From CALDTK01 sp965215115 (GTDB lineage Bacteria > Bacteroidota > Bacteroidia > Chitinophagales > Saprospiraceae): a DNA stretch of 64,000 nucleotides. Below the pieces are notes generated by a model. That model was not told the origin of the DNA and did no database searches. It saw nothing but the letters and a program-made list of their open reading frames with translations. The stretch lies in contig OZ244050.1 of assembly GCA_965215115.1 (NCBI GenBank), positions 3,720,001-3,784,000 on the forward strand. Reading direction: 5' to 3'. Shown piece after piece: positions 33,056 through 40,440 of this stretch (position 1 is the stretch's first letter; each line of letters opens with the position of its first letter). Both the position numbers and the translations under genes were made by a program.

Positions 33056-34188
33056 GGGTCCTGGTGTACGTCGCGTTCGCCGTCTTGTGTGGGTTTAGGC
33101 TGCTGGCCCCCCCGACGCTCATCGACCAATTTTACGGGCAAGGATTGTACCCGGTTGCGCAAGGTGTGCTGAGCGGTCTGTTTGGGTGGTGGCCCTTCTC
33201 GGCCAACGTGCTGGGCATTGCCTTACTCCTCGCGTGGGCCGCGTGGGGCCTGATCGGGGTGCTGCGCGCGTCCGGCGCCCGGTGGCGGCGCACCACGCGT
33301 GGCGCGCTCCTCGTCCTCCACGTCGTCGTACTGCTGGGCGCGTGGTTCCTGCTGACCTGGGGGATGAACTACGGCCGACCCACCGTGCCGCAGCGCCTCG
33401 GCTTGTCCGAAGCCATCGCGGTAAGCGCAGACGACGCGACTCCGAAGAAGCGAACCTTGCAATCCACGGACCTGCTCGTTGAGGAACTGCGGGCGAGTAC
33501 CCGGGTGGTCAACGGCCTCCGCGCATCGCTCACCTCCGCCGGCACACGGCGCCGTAGCGCCTTCGAACCCGCGGACGCGCGGCCCCTCGGCCGACTCCTC
33601 CAGCAGACCCTCGTCGACATCGGCACGGACACCGTGCCGGTACGCCGCCTCCGCATTCTCCCGGCCGGGACCCTCCTGCGCTTCGGCACCGCGGGGGTGT
33701 TCTCGCCGTGGACCGGCGACCCCCACGTCGACGGTGGCCTGCACGCGCTGCAGATGCCCTTCACCGCTACCCACGAACTCGCCCACGCCCAGGGTGTCAC
33801 CGAGGAGGGCGACTGCAACCTGCTCGCCTACCTGGCGTGTCGACGCAGTCCCGACCCCTTCGTGGCCTACAGTGCGGAACTGACCTACCTGCGGTACTTG
33901 CGCTCGGCCGTCGCCCGGCGTGACCGGGCACTCTTCGACGAAATTTCCGCTGCCCTGGACCCCGCCGTCGACCAGGACCTACGCGACATCCGTTTTGCGA
34001 TGGACCGCTTCCGCGAGATCGCCCCGCAGGCGCGCGACCTCATCTACGACAGCTACCTAAAGACGCAAGGGGTACAGGAAGGGCTGGCGAGCTACGGGCG
34101 GATCATCGACTGGGTGGTGGCGGTAAAACGGGAGCGGCCCGAATTTTTTCGCGAAGCGCCAGCAGCAGGTCGAGCACCTCGGCAGTGA
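33049..34188 (+). CDS. DUF3810 integral membrane protein with a zinc-metallopeptidase-like motif
   Basis: About 379 residues from GTG 33049. Three N-terminal membrane helices (WVLVYVAFAVLCGF, WPFSANVLGIALLLAWAAWGLIGV, LVLHVVVLLGAWFLLTWGMNY) are followed by a soluble domain with THELAHAQGVTEEGDCNLLAYLAC, an HExxH zinc motif with a distal Glu. DUF3810 is a Bacteroidota family of unproven function; a membrane protease role is inferred. Its 3' end overlaps mqnB tail-to-tail by 86 bases, and its start overlaps the lipoprotein's start. Confidence 0.85.
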   Translation: MAWVLVYVAFAVLCGFRLLAPPTLIDQFYGQGLYPVAQGVLSGLFGWWPFSANVLGIALLLAWAAWGLIGVLRASGARWRRTTRGALLVLHVVVLLGAWFLLTWGMNYGRPTVPQRLGLSEAIAVSADDATPKKRTLQSTDLLVEELRASTRVVNGLRASLTSAGTRRRSAFEPADARPLGRLLQQTLVDIGTDTVPVRRLRILPAGTLLRFGTAGVFSPWTGDPHVDGGLHALQMPFTATHELAHAQGVTEEGDCNLLAYLACRRSPDPFVAYSAELTYLRYLRSAVARRDRALFDEISAALDPAVDQDLRDIRFAMDRFREIAPQARDLIYDSYLKTQGVQEGLASYGRIIDWVVAVKRERPEFFREAPAAGRAPRQ

Positions 34189-34879
34189 GCCGTTCCATGG
34201 CCAGTCCAATCTGCCAGGCGTCGCGGTTGCGGGGCTCCACGTAATTACTGATGGCGCGGATCTGGACGCAGGGCACGTTTTGCCGCAAGGCCACCAGGAA
34301 GACCGCCGCCCCCTCCATCGTCTCGACCTCGGCGTCGTTGCCCTCGCGGAATCGGTCGATGCGCAACTGGGTGCCGTGGGCCTGAGAGACGGTGGTGCCC
34401 CGTTTCGTGCGGCTTTCGCCAAAACGCTCCGCGACGAGTTCGAAGAATAGGTTCGTCTCCCGCGAGTGCGCCGCTGTGTTCGGGGGGAGGGGACGCAGCA
34501 GCCCGCCCCCGTCGGGCGCCCCGTCCGCGTTGGCGAACCCGAGGTCATAGAGGCTCAGGTGCGTCCCGTCCGAGGCCTCGGCCCCGAGGTCGCCGAAGGT
34601 TTCCGAACCGACGACGCAGACCTCCCCGAGCGCAATCTCGCGGTCGAGGGCCCCGGCGAGACCTACGTCGAGGATCACGTCGCAGGGGTGGGCGAACAAG
34701 TGTTCCGTGAGCGCGATCCCCGTGACGACGGGCCCGACGCCGGTGGCGAGGTACTGGAACGTGACGCCGGCGTCGTGGCCGAAGTGCTGCGTGCGCTCGG
34801 CGAGTTCGCGGCGCAGGGGCGCGAGTTCGGCGTCCGTCGCGGCGACGACGAGGATCGTGAAGGGGTTTGGTGTCAACAC
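34103..34879 (-). CDS. mqnB: Futalosine hydrolase
   Basis: MqnB removes hypoxanthine from futalosine to give dehypoxanthine futalosine, ahead of MqnC and MqnD in menaquinone synthesis. The 258-residue nucleosidase-fold protein has ILVVAATDAELAPLRRE, the GVGPVVTGIAL loop, DVILDVGLAGAL, VETMEGAAVFL (catalytic Glu) and ISNYVEPRNRD. It starts at GTG 34879. The last dozen residues (APVLPPPPSR) lie in the overlap with the DUF3810 gene. Motif copies 34277-34291 (LRQN) and 34411-34425 (FGES). Confidence 0.93.
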   Translation of the reverse strand: MLTPNPFTILVVAATDAELAPLRRELAERTQHFGHDAGVTFQYLATGVGPVVTGIALTEHLFAHPCDVILDVGLAGALDREIALGEVCVVGSETFGDLGAEASDGTHLSLYDLGFANADGAPDGGGLLRPLPPNTAAHSRETNLFFELVAERFGESRTKRGTTVSQAHGTQLRIDRFREGNDAEVETMEGAAVFLVALRQNVPCVQIRAISNYVEPRNRDAWQIGLAMERLTAEVLDLLLALREKIRAAPVLPPPPSR

Positions 34880-34907
34880 TTTGGTAATGCGGGAATGAGA
34901 CTAAGAA

Positions 34908-34938
34908 TTGACATAATACGTCGCCAAAATTACGTTTA
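34908..34938. promoter_or_regulatory. Divergent overlapping promoters for mqnB and the traR/dksA gene
   Basis: On the minus strand TAATTTTG (34932 to 34925) is an exact TAnnTTTG box for mqnB. On the plus strand TACGTTTA (34931-34938) with a TTG 20 bases upstream (34908-34910) fits the traR/dksA gene, whose ATG is 76 bases further on. The two -7 boxes share two bases. Confidence 0.55.
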
Positions 34939-35014
34939 TTCGGCCGCTGATCCACTAAGCCAGTTCGGGATCAGACAGCAGCGGTGCCTCACGGTACCAG
35001 ACAAGGTAAAGTTC

Positions 35015-35446
35015 ATGACACAGGATCGTTACGCGCAGGAGGAGTTGGAGGTGTTTCGCGTGAATGTCGAGAAGAAACTCGCACGCGCGAAAGAGGACTT
35101 CGAGTATCTCCAGGAGCAGATCGACGAGCTCGGGCAGGGCAGCGACGGCGATCACTCCGCCGACTACATCGACGGGTCGGCCGCGCACATGGACATCCAG
35201 CGCATGAACGAGATGGCCCGCCGGCAGCTCGCCACCATCGAGGACCTGGAGGCCGCGAAGGTCCGCATCCGCCAGGGGATCTACGGCATCTGCTCGGTGA
35301 CGGGCGAGAAGATCGACGCCAAGCGCCTGCGGCTCGTCCCGGGGGCCAGGCGTACCGTCGAGGGCGAGCGGCTCTTCGATATGGGACAGGCGAAGGACAT
35401 CGACCTGGTCGAGCGCTTCGCGGAGATGGACCGGGAAGCCAGTTGA
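35015..35446 (+). CDS. TraR/DksA family RNA-polymerase-binding-like protein
   Basis: A 143-residue protein: an N-terminal antiparallel coiled coil (EELEVFRVNVEKKLARAKED...MARRQLATIEDLEAAKVRI) and a C-terminal DksA zinc-finger-like module, GIYGICSVTGEKIDAKRLRLVPGA. Only the first of the four zinc Cys is kept, which is common in Bacteroidota members. It likely binds the polymerase secondary channel. The ATG at 35015 is chosen because the coil begins there. Confidence 0.88.
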   Translation: MTQDRYAQEELEVFRVNVEKKLARAKEDFEYLQEQIDELGQGSDGDHSADYIDGSAAHMDIQRMNEMARRQLATIEDLEAAKVRIRQGIYGICSVTGEKIDAKRLRLVPGARRTVEGERLFDMGQAKDIDLVERFAEMDREAS

Positions 35447-35460
35447 GAGGTGGGAGGATT

Positions 35461-35476
35461 GGTTGATGCATCAACC
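35461..35476. terminator. Perfect 16-bp palindrome between convergent genes
   Basis: GGTTGATGCATCAACC lies between the traR/dksA stop and the peroxiredoxin stop. It could terminate both directions, but there is no T-run. Confidence 0.35.
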
Positions 35477-35478
35477 CA

Positions 35479-36042
35479 TCAACCCTGAGGCGGCCTCACG
35501 GCACAGCACTCCAGTAGACTCCAGTAGTCCGGTCGGTCGCTAACGAGCTTGTGGACGAAGCGCTCGGCGACGCGACCCTTGTGGATCGAGAACACCCCGG
35601 GCATCTGGAAGCCATCGCCCAGTTGGTGCGTCCCGACCCAGTGCCCCTGCACCACGCCGGCGTCGAATCCCCGGATCCAGGCGTGGAGGCCGAAGAGTTG
35701 GTGGAAGTTGCCCTTCGTGAGTTCGAAGGCGCCGTAGAACTCGCAGGTCTGATCGGCGACGTGGTCCACGCCGGAGAGTCGGTAGCGCTCGAACCACTTC
35801 TCGGCCACGGCGGGCTCCGTCATGTGGACGAGGACCAGGCGAATCCCGCGGGCCTCGAACTCGTCACGGCGCACGGCGAGGTCGGCCATGGCCTCGCGGC
35901 AGAAGGTGCAGCCGAAGTGCCGCAGGAACACCAGCAGCACCGGCTGGCGCTCGGAAAGCGCCGAGACGGTTTCCCCGCCGTGGGTCCGCATACTGCGCAG
36001 ACTGATGTCGGTGGCGCTGGGTGATGCGGAGGTCTTGGCCAT
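35479..36042 (-). CDS. Peroxiredoxin-like (AhpC/TSA, PRXL2/SelL-type) protein
   Basis: A 187-residue thioredoxin-fold oxidoreductase with FLRHFGCTFCREAMADLA (CxxC near residues 46-49), in the place where SelL and PRXL2 proteins have their redox pair. IRLVLVHMTEP and MPGVFSIHKGRV complete the pattern. No signal peptide. It probably reduces peroxides or disulfides; the substrate is unknown. Confidence 0.82.
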   Translation of the reverse strand: MAKTSASPSATDISLRSMRTHGGETVSALSERQPVLLVFLRHFGCTFCREAMADLAVRRDEFEARGIRLVLVHMTEPAVAEKWFERYRLSGVDHVADQTCEFYGAFELTKGNFHQLFGLHAWIRGFDAGVVQGHWVGTHQLGDGFQMPGVFSIHKGRVAERFVHKLVSDRPDYWSLLECCAVRPPQG

Positions 36043-36080
36043 GGCGCGGGTGCGGTGCGGAGGTACGGAAACCTAACTGC

Positions 36081-36178
36081 GGAAGGGGCCATCGGTTGCG
36101 TCCGCAGCCGATGACCCCTTCCGAAAGCACTCGTTTTGGCGAAAGCTGCCTTACCGAAAGCCCGTTTTGGCGAAAGCT
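36081..36178. repeat. mdh-downstream hairpin plus two tandem GTTTT-hairpin motifs
   Basis: GGAAGGGG/ATCGG (36081-36095) pairs with CCGAT/CCCCTTCC (36108-36122), a strong imperfect hairpin in the mdh-peroxiredoxin gap. Immediately next to the mdh stop are two copies of GTTTTGGCGAAAGCT in direct orientation at 36133-36147 and 36164-36178, 31 bases apart, with a partial copy (ACCGAAAGC) between them. No protein constraint applies here. Confidence 0.75.
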
Positions 36179-36180
36179 GC

Positions 36181-37110
36181 CTACTTCATGGCCTTGTAGA
36201 CCTCGATCACCTCGCGCACGCTCTCGGCCGAGTCCTTGAGCAGAGTCTGCTCGTCGTCGGTCAGCTTGAGCTCGATGATCTCGGAGATGCCCTGGGCGTT
36301 GAGCTTCACGGGCACCCCGAGGTAGATGTCCCGCATGCCGTACTCGCCGTCGAGGTAGGCGCAGCACGGGAAGATGCGGTTTTCGTCCTTGAGGATCGCC
36401 TCGACCATCTGCGCGGCCGCGGCCCCGGGCGCGTACCAGGCGCTGGTGCCCATGAGGTTGACGAGCTCGCCGCCGCCCTTCTTGGTCCGCGTGACGATGG
36501 CCTCGAGGGCGTCGTCGTCGATGAGCTCGGTGACGGGGATCCCGGCGACGGTGGTGTAGCGCGGCAGCGGCACCATCGTGTCGCCGTGCCCGCCCATGAG
36601 CACGGCCTGGATGTCCTTCGGGCTGCAGTCGAGGGCCTCGGCGAGGAAGGCGCGGTAGCGGGCGGTGTCGAGGATGCCCGCCATGCCGAACACGCGGCGG
36701 CTGTCCAGACCGGACTGCTTGAAGGCCGCGTAGGTCATGACGTCGAGCGGGTTCGACACCACGATGATGATCGGGTTGTCGGAGTGCTTCATGATCGACT
36801 CCGTGACCATGCTCACGATCTTGGCGTTCGTGGAGATGAGGTCGTCGCGGCTCATGCCGGGCTTGCGGGGCAGGCCCGCGGTGATGACGACGATGTCGGA
36901 GCCGGCGGTGTCGGCGTAGTCGGCCGTGCCCTTGAGGCGCGTGGAGTAGCCGCCGATGGGGGCCTGCTGCCAGGTGTCGAGGGCCTTGCCCTGGGCGAAC
37001 TCCCCCTTGATGTCGAGGATGACGATCTCGTTGACGATGTCTTTGTGTGCGAGGACGTTGGCGCAGGTGGCGCCCACGTTGCCCGCACCGACGACGGTTA
37101 CTTTGGCCAT
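36181..37110 (-). CDS. mdh: Malate dehydrogenase
   Basis: NAD-dependent oxidation of malate to oxaloacetate in the TCA cycle. The 309-residue LDH-like MDH has the dinucleotide fold VTVVGAGNVGATCA, the ITAGLPRKPGMSRDDL substrate-binding loop, VVSNPLDVMTY and the catalytic His in MGGHGDTMVPL. ATG 37110 gives the family length. A TACATTCG box lies 33 bases upstream. No interspersed motif copy lies within it. Confidence 0.96.
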   Translation of the reverse strand: MAKVTVVGAGNVGATCANVLAHKDIVNEIVILDIKGEFAQGKALDTWQQAPIGGYSTRLKGTADYADTAGSDIVVITAGLPRKPGMSRDDLISTNAKIVSMVTESIMKHSDNPIIIVVSNPLDVMTYAAFKQSGLDSRRVFGMAGILDTARYRAFLAEALDCSPKDIQAVLMGGHGDTMVPLPRYTTVAGIPVTELIDDDALEAIVTRTKKGGGELVNLMGTSAWYAPGAAAAQMVEAILKDENRIFPCCAYLDGEYGMRDIYLGVPVKLNAQGISEIIELKLTDDEQTLLKDSAESVREVIEVYKAMK

Positions 37111-37142
37111 GGTATAGCTTGCGGCGGTTTGGTGATGAACCG

Positions 37143-37150
37143 CGAATGTA
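37143..37150 (-). promoter_or_regulatory. Putative -7 box for mdh
   Basis: TACATTCG on the minus strand, one base from TAnnTTTG; the same octamer precedes the TPR operon and a one-base variant precedes sucC. Confidence 0.4.
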
Positions 37151-37225
37151 GTCCCCCGTCGGCAGTGTGACGATTCCCGGAGGCAAGGTTGCGGTAACGC
37201 GACACGCCATAGTGTATCCGGGGGA

Positions 37226-37233
37226 TACTTTTG
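37226..37233 (+). promoter_or_regulatory. -7 box for the secreted M43 peptidase
   Basis: TACTTTTG is an exact TAnnTTTG match 21 bases before the ATG at 37255. Confidence 0.5.
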
Positions 37234-37254
37234 TCGCGCACCAAACGCACCTAG

Positions 37255-38841
37255 ATGAAGTCCTGGCTCGCCCTCGCGCTGTGTACGGCCTTGTTGTCCA
37301 CCGCCGCCCGTGCGCAAACCGGGCTCCGCGGGGTCTGCGGCACCGACGATGTCGACATCGAGATCACGAAGGCCAACATCCTGGCCGCCGAGGCTTTCGC
37401 CAAAACCCACCCCGCGCAGGCCAGGGGGGCCACGCGGTACTTCCCGATCCGCTTCAAGGTGACCGGCCGCACCGACGGCACGGGCGAGACGCAGGTGTAC
37501 AGCCTCGTCTCCTCGATCGAGGCCATCAACCGCGATTTCGCGCCGTACAACTGGCAGTTCTACCTCCAGGACATCGAAGGGACCCCCTTCGATTACTTCT
37601 TCCGGGACGACCTGAGCGCGAGACTCTCGCAGGACCCGGCCTTCATCGAGGCGAACCGCGAGCTCAACGCCATCACCATCTACGCCACGGCCGACGCGTC
37701 GACGCCGAACAGCGACAGCGTCGGCGTCACCCTCGGGTACTACTCCCCGAGGCAGGACATCCTCGTGATGCGCAGCAGCGAGATCGGCCCGGATGCCGCT
37801 ACGGCGACGCACGAACTCGGACACTACTTTAGCCTGCCCCACACCTTCCGCGGCTTCGACTGCGTGACGTGGACGGGGGCCGTCTGCAGCGACACGAGCT
37901 ACAGCAGCCCCGTCACCGAACTTACGGGGCCGTGCAGAATCGGCGGCCGTGACATCCCCGTCGAACTCGTCACCCGCGGCGAGGGCGCCAACTGCGCTAC
38001 CGCCGGCGACCTATTCTGCGACACCCCCGCCGACTACAACCTCGGTTTCGGGTACCGGAGCTGCCGCTACAACGGTCCCGTCAAGGACCGCAACGGCGAG
38101 AGCCTCGCCCCGCAGGAGAACAACTTCATGTCCTACTTCCAGGATTGCCGCCCGTACCAGTTTACCGAGCAGCAGTTCGCCGCCATGAGCGCGGACGTCC
38201 GCAGCCGCCGCCGCAACTTCCTCTCGGCGACGGCCGCGCCGATCAACATCGACACCGTACGTCTCTCTCCGACGCCGCTAAGCCCACTCAACGGGGCGAC
38301 GACCGACTTCAGCGACGAGGTGAGCCTCGCGTGGGGCCCCGTGAGCGGTGCGCTGTACTACTACGTCGAGGTGAACTCGGGTCGCGACTTCAGCGACCTA
38401 AACTCCGTCACGCAGACGATCGTACCCGCAACCCAGACCACCTTCCTGCAAAAAGGTCTCAAGGCGAATAAGAACTACTGGTACCGCGTCACGGCCTTCA
38501 ATCAGCTCACGGTGGGCCTGCCGGCCACGGGCACGCGCTTTCGCACGGGCACGCTCTCGAGCACGCGCGCACGGGAGGCCGTCGGCTCCTTCACGGTATA
38601 CCCGAATCCGAAAGGCCAGAACGCCGAACTCTCGGCGGCCTTCGAGACCGAGGCCAGCGGTACCTTCGAGATTAGCCTGCTCGACATCACCGGGCGCGTC
38701 CTCGCCACGGAGCGCGTCTACCTCGACGAGGGCAGCAACCGTATGCCGCTCACGGGCGCGACGCAACTGGCCGCCGGCAACTACATCGCCCGCGTGAGCG
38801 GTGAAGCCGGGGTGAGCACGCGTCGTTTCGTCGTCCAGTAG
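37255..38841 (+). CDS. Secreted M43 (pappalysin-like) metallopeptidase with type IX sorting domain
   Basis: A 528-residue exported protease. A signal peptide (MKSWLALALCTALLSTAARA) is followed by the catalytic domain with HELGHYFSLPHTF (HExxHxxxxxH, near residue 184) and a Cys-rich segment (CATAGDLFCDTPADYN...NNFMSYFQDC, with the Met-turn). A fibronectin-III-like domain follows (about 335-435), and a C-terminal type A sorting domain begins at VYPNPKGQN (near 447) and ends VSTRRFVVQ. It would be secreted by T9SS and anchored or released. Motif copy 37392-37406 (AFAKT) lies in the propeptide-like region. Confidence 0.93.
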   Translation: MKSWLALALCTALLSTAARAQTGLRGVCGTDDVDIEITKANILAAEAFAKTHPAQARGATRYFPIRFKVTGRTDGTGETQVYSLVSSIEAINRDFAPYNWQFYLQDIEGTPFDYFFRDDLSARLSQDPAFIEANRELNAITIYATADASTPNSDSVGVTLGYYSPRQDILVMRSSEIGPDAATATHELGHYFSLPHTFRGFDCVTWTGAVCSDTSYSSPVTELTGPCRIGGRDIPVELVTRGEGANCATAGDLFCDTPADYNLGFGYRSCRYNGPVKDRNGESLAPQENNFMSYFQDCRPYQFTEQQFAAMSADVRSRRRNFLSATAAPINIDTVRLSPTPLSPLNGATTDFSDEVSLAWGPVSGALYYYVEVNSGRDFSDLNSVTQTIVPATQTTFLQKGLKANKNYWYRVTAFNQLTVGLPATGTRFRTGTLSSTRAREAVGSFTVYPNPKGQNAELSAAFETEASGTFEISLLDITGRVLATERVYLDEGSNRMPLTGATQLAAGNYIARVSGEAGVSTRRFVVQ

Positions 38842-38866
38842 CTTCGTCGTCCAGTGGGCCGGGGCG

Positions 38867-39070
38867 CTACTCTTCCGAGAGCAATAGGTCGACCTCGGCC
38901 TCGGTGGCGCGCAGGCGCGCGCGCGACCACTCGATGAGGACCTTGGCGCGTTTGACGCGCTCGGTGAGTTCGTCGAGTGGGCTGTCGGGCCGCTGGAGCG
39001 TCTCGAGGATCTGCTGTAGCTCGGCCTGGGCCGCGGCGTAGGAGGCGGGGGCGTCGGTGGGGTTCGTCAT
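38867..39070 (-). CDS. xseB: Exodeoxyribonuclease VII small subunit
   Basis: A 67-residue helical subunit that caps the XseA nuclease. The YAAAQAELQQILETLQRPDSPLDELTERVKRAKVLIEWSRARL core matches the family. Its ATG overlaps the xseA stop (ATGA at 39067-39070), so translation is coupled. Confidence 0.88.
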   Translation of the reverse strand: MTNPTDAPASYAAAQAELQQILETLQRPDSPLDELTERVKRAKVLIEWSRARLRATEAEVDLLLSEE

Positions 39071-40299
39071 TCGGTGATGGATCGGAGGGTCTGGCCGTCG
39101 GCGAAGATGGTGGTCAGGTGCTGGCCCGCGGCTACCCCGTCGGGGGAGGTCAGCGTGCGGCCACCGACTTTGGTGATGCTGTAGCCCCGGCGCAGGACGG
39201 CATTCGGGTCGAGGGCCTCGACCTGGCGCACGGCCGCGGTGAGGGCGAAGTCGGTTTTGGCGAAAGCCTGGGCCGCCGCGGCACGGATGGCCCCCTTTGT
39301 CGCCGACAAGAAAGCACCCGACTCGGTGAGCCGACGCACGGCGTTGGCGTTGAGTCCCGCGGCCTGGCGGTCGAGTAGGGTAGCGGCGGCGCGCGCGAGG
39401 ACCTGCCCGTGGCGCGCGATCCGCCGGGCGAGCTGCACCTGGAGCGCTTCGAACTGCGCGTTGTGGTGGATGAGGTGCTCGGCGAGGGCCGTCGGGGTCT
39501 TCAGGGACGTATGGGCGACGTGGTCGGGGATGGTCTCGTCGATCTCGTGCCCGATGCCGACGAGGACCGGGACTCTCGACAGCGCGATGGCGGCCCCGAT
39601 GTCGTAGTCGTCGAAGGAGGCGAGGTCGAGCCGACTCCCCCCGCCCCGCAGGATACAGACCGCGTCGTAGCGATCGGCCTGGGCGTTGATCTGCGCCAGG
39701 GCCGCCGTCACGCTCGGCACCGTGTTGACGCCCTGCACCGCGACGTCGAAGTGGACGATGTCGTAGGCGAAGCCGTAGGGGTTGTGCTTGAGTTGGTCGC
39801 GGAAGTCTGCGTACCCGGCGGCGGTTTCGCTCGTCACCACGGCCAGGCGCTGGTACACGAGTTTTGGCGCAAGCCGGGCATTGAGACCGATGAGGCCCTC
39901 GGAAGACAGGCGCTCGAGGATGGCCCGTCGCTGCATCTCGAGTTGCCCGAGCGTGAAGGCCGGGTCCCAGTCGACGATCCGGAGTTTGAGGCCGTAGACT
40001 TCGTGGAGCTCGAGTTCGGCCTGGAAGCAGACCTCCCGCCCGACGTCGAGGACCTCGCCGGCCGACTTGCCCCTGGCCCGCAGGACCTTGCCGTAGTCGT
40101 TGGCCCAGAGTTGTCCGTCGGCTTTCGCCAAAACCTGTTGCGCGTCGCCCTTCTCCGTGAACTGGAGGTACCGGTGCCCGCGGCGCTCCGTGAGGGAGGT
40201 GACCTCGGCGCGGATCCACAGGGCGGTGGGGAAGTTGAGCGCCAGGGCGCGCTTGGCGCGGGTGAGGACCTCGTGGAGGGAGAGTGGGTCGGACTGCAT
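39067..40299 (-). CDS. xseA: Exodeoxyribonuclease VII large subunit
   Basis: The 410-residue catalytic subunit, degrading single-stranded DNA. An N-terminal OB fold (LWIRAEVTSLTERRGHRYLQFTEK) is followed by the core with ILRGGGSRLDLASFDDYDIG, VPVLVGIGHEIDETIPDHVAHTSLKTPTALAEHLI and a long helical region. Ends RRGYSITKVGG...GQTLRSITE. It contains three motif copies (39254, 39861, 40120) read as AFAKT, RLAPK and VLAKA. Confidence 0.95.
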   Translation of the reverse strand: MQSDPLSLHEVLTRAKRALALNFPTALWIRAEVTSLTERRGHRYLQFTEKGDAQQVLAKADGQLWANDYGKVLRARGKSAGEVLDVGREVCFQAELELHEVYGLKLRIVDWDPAFTLGQLEMQRRAILERLSSEGLIGLNARLAPKLVYQRLAVVTSETAAGYADFRDQLKHNPYGFAYDIVHFDVAVQGVNTVPSVTAALAQINAQADRYDAVCILRGGGSRLDLASFDDYDIGAAIALSRVPVLVGIGHEIDETIPDHVAHTSLKTPTALAEHLIHHNAQFEALQVQLARRIARHGQVLARAAATLLDRQAAGLNANAVRRLTESGAFLSATKGAIRAAAAQAFAKTDFALTAAVRQVEALDPNAVLRRGYSITKVGGRTLTSPDGVAAGQHLTTIFADGQTLRSITE

Positions 40300-40440
40300 G
40301 CGGGGGTGGACGTATTAGGGCAATCGGCCATGTTTGGCACAGAATTAGCAAAAGTCGTCATGTGTTCACGGCTCAGGCTACTGCGAAGGTGGCGTGAGAC
40401 CACCTCCTCTTCAAACCATCTTCAGAAACTGCTTAAACAC

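Noticed and set aside
39409..40440. N-terminal extension of the S74 fibre gene
   Set aside because: The extra 344 residues are antisense to xseA and the signal peptide begins exactly at ATG 40441.
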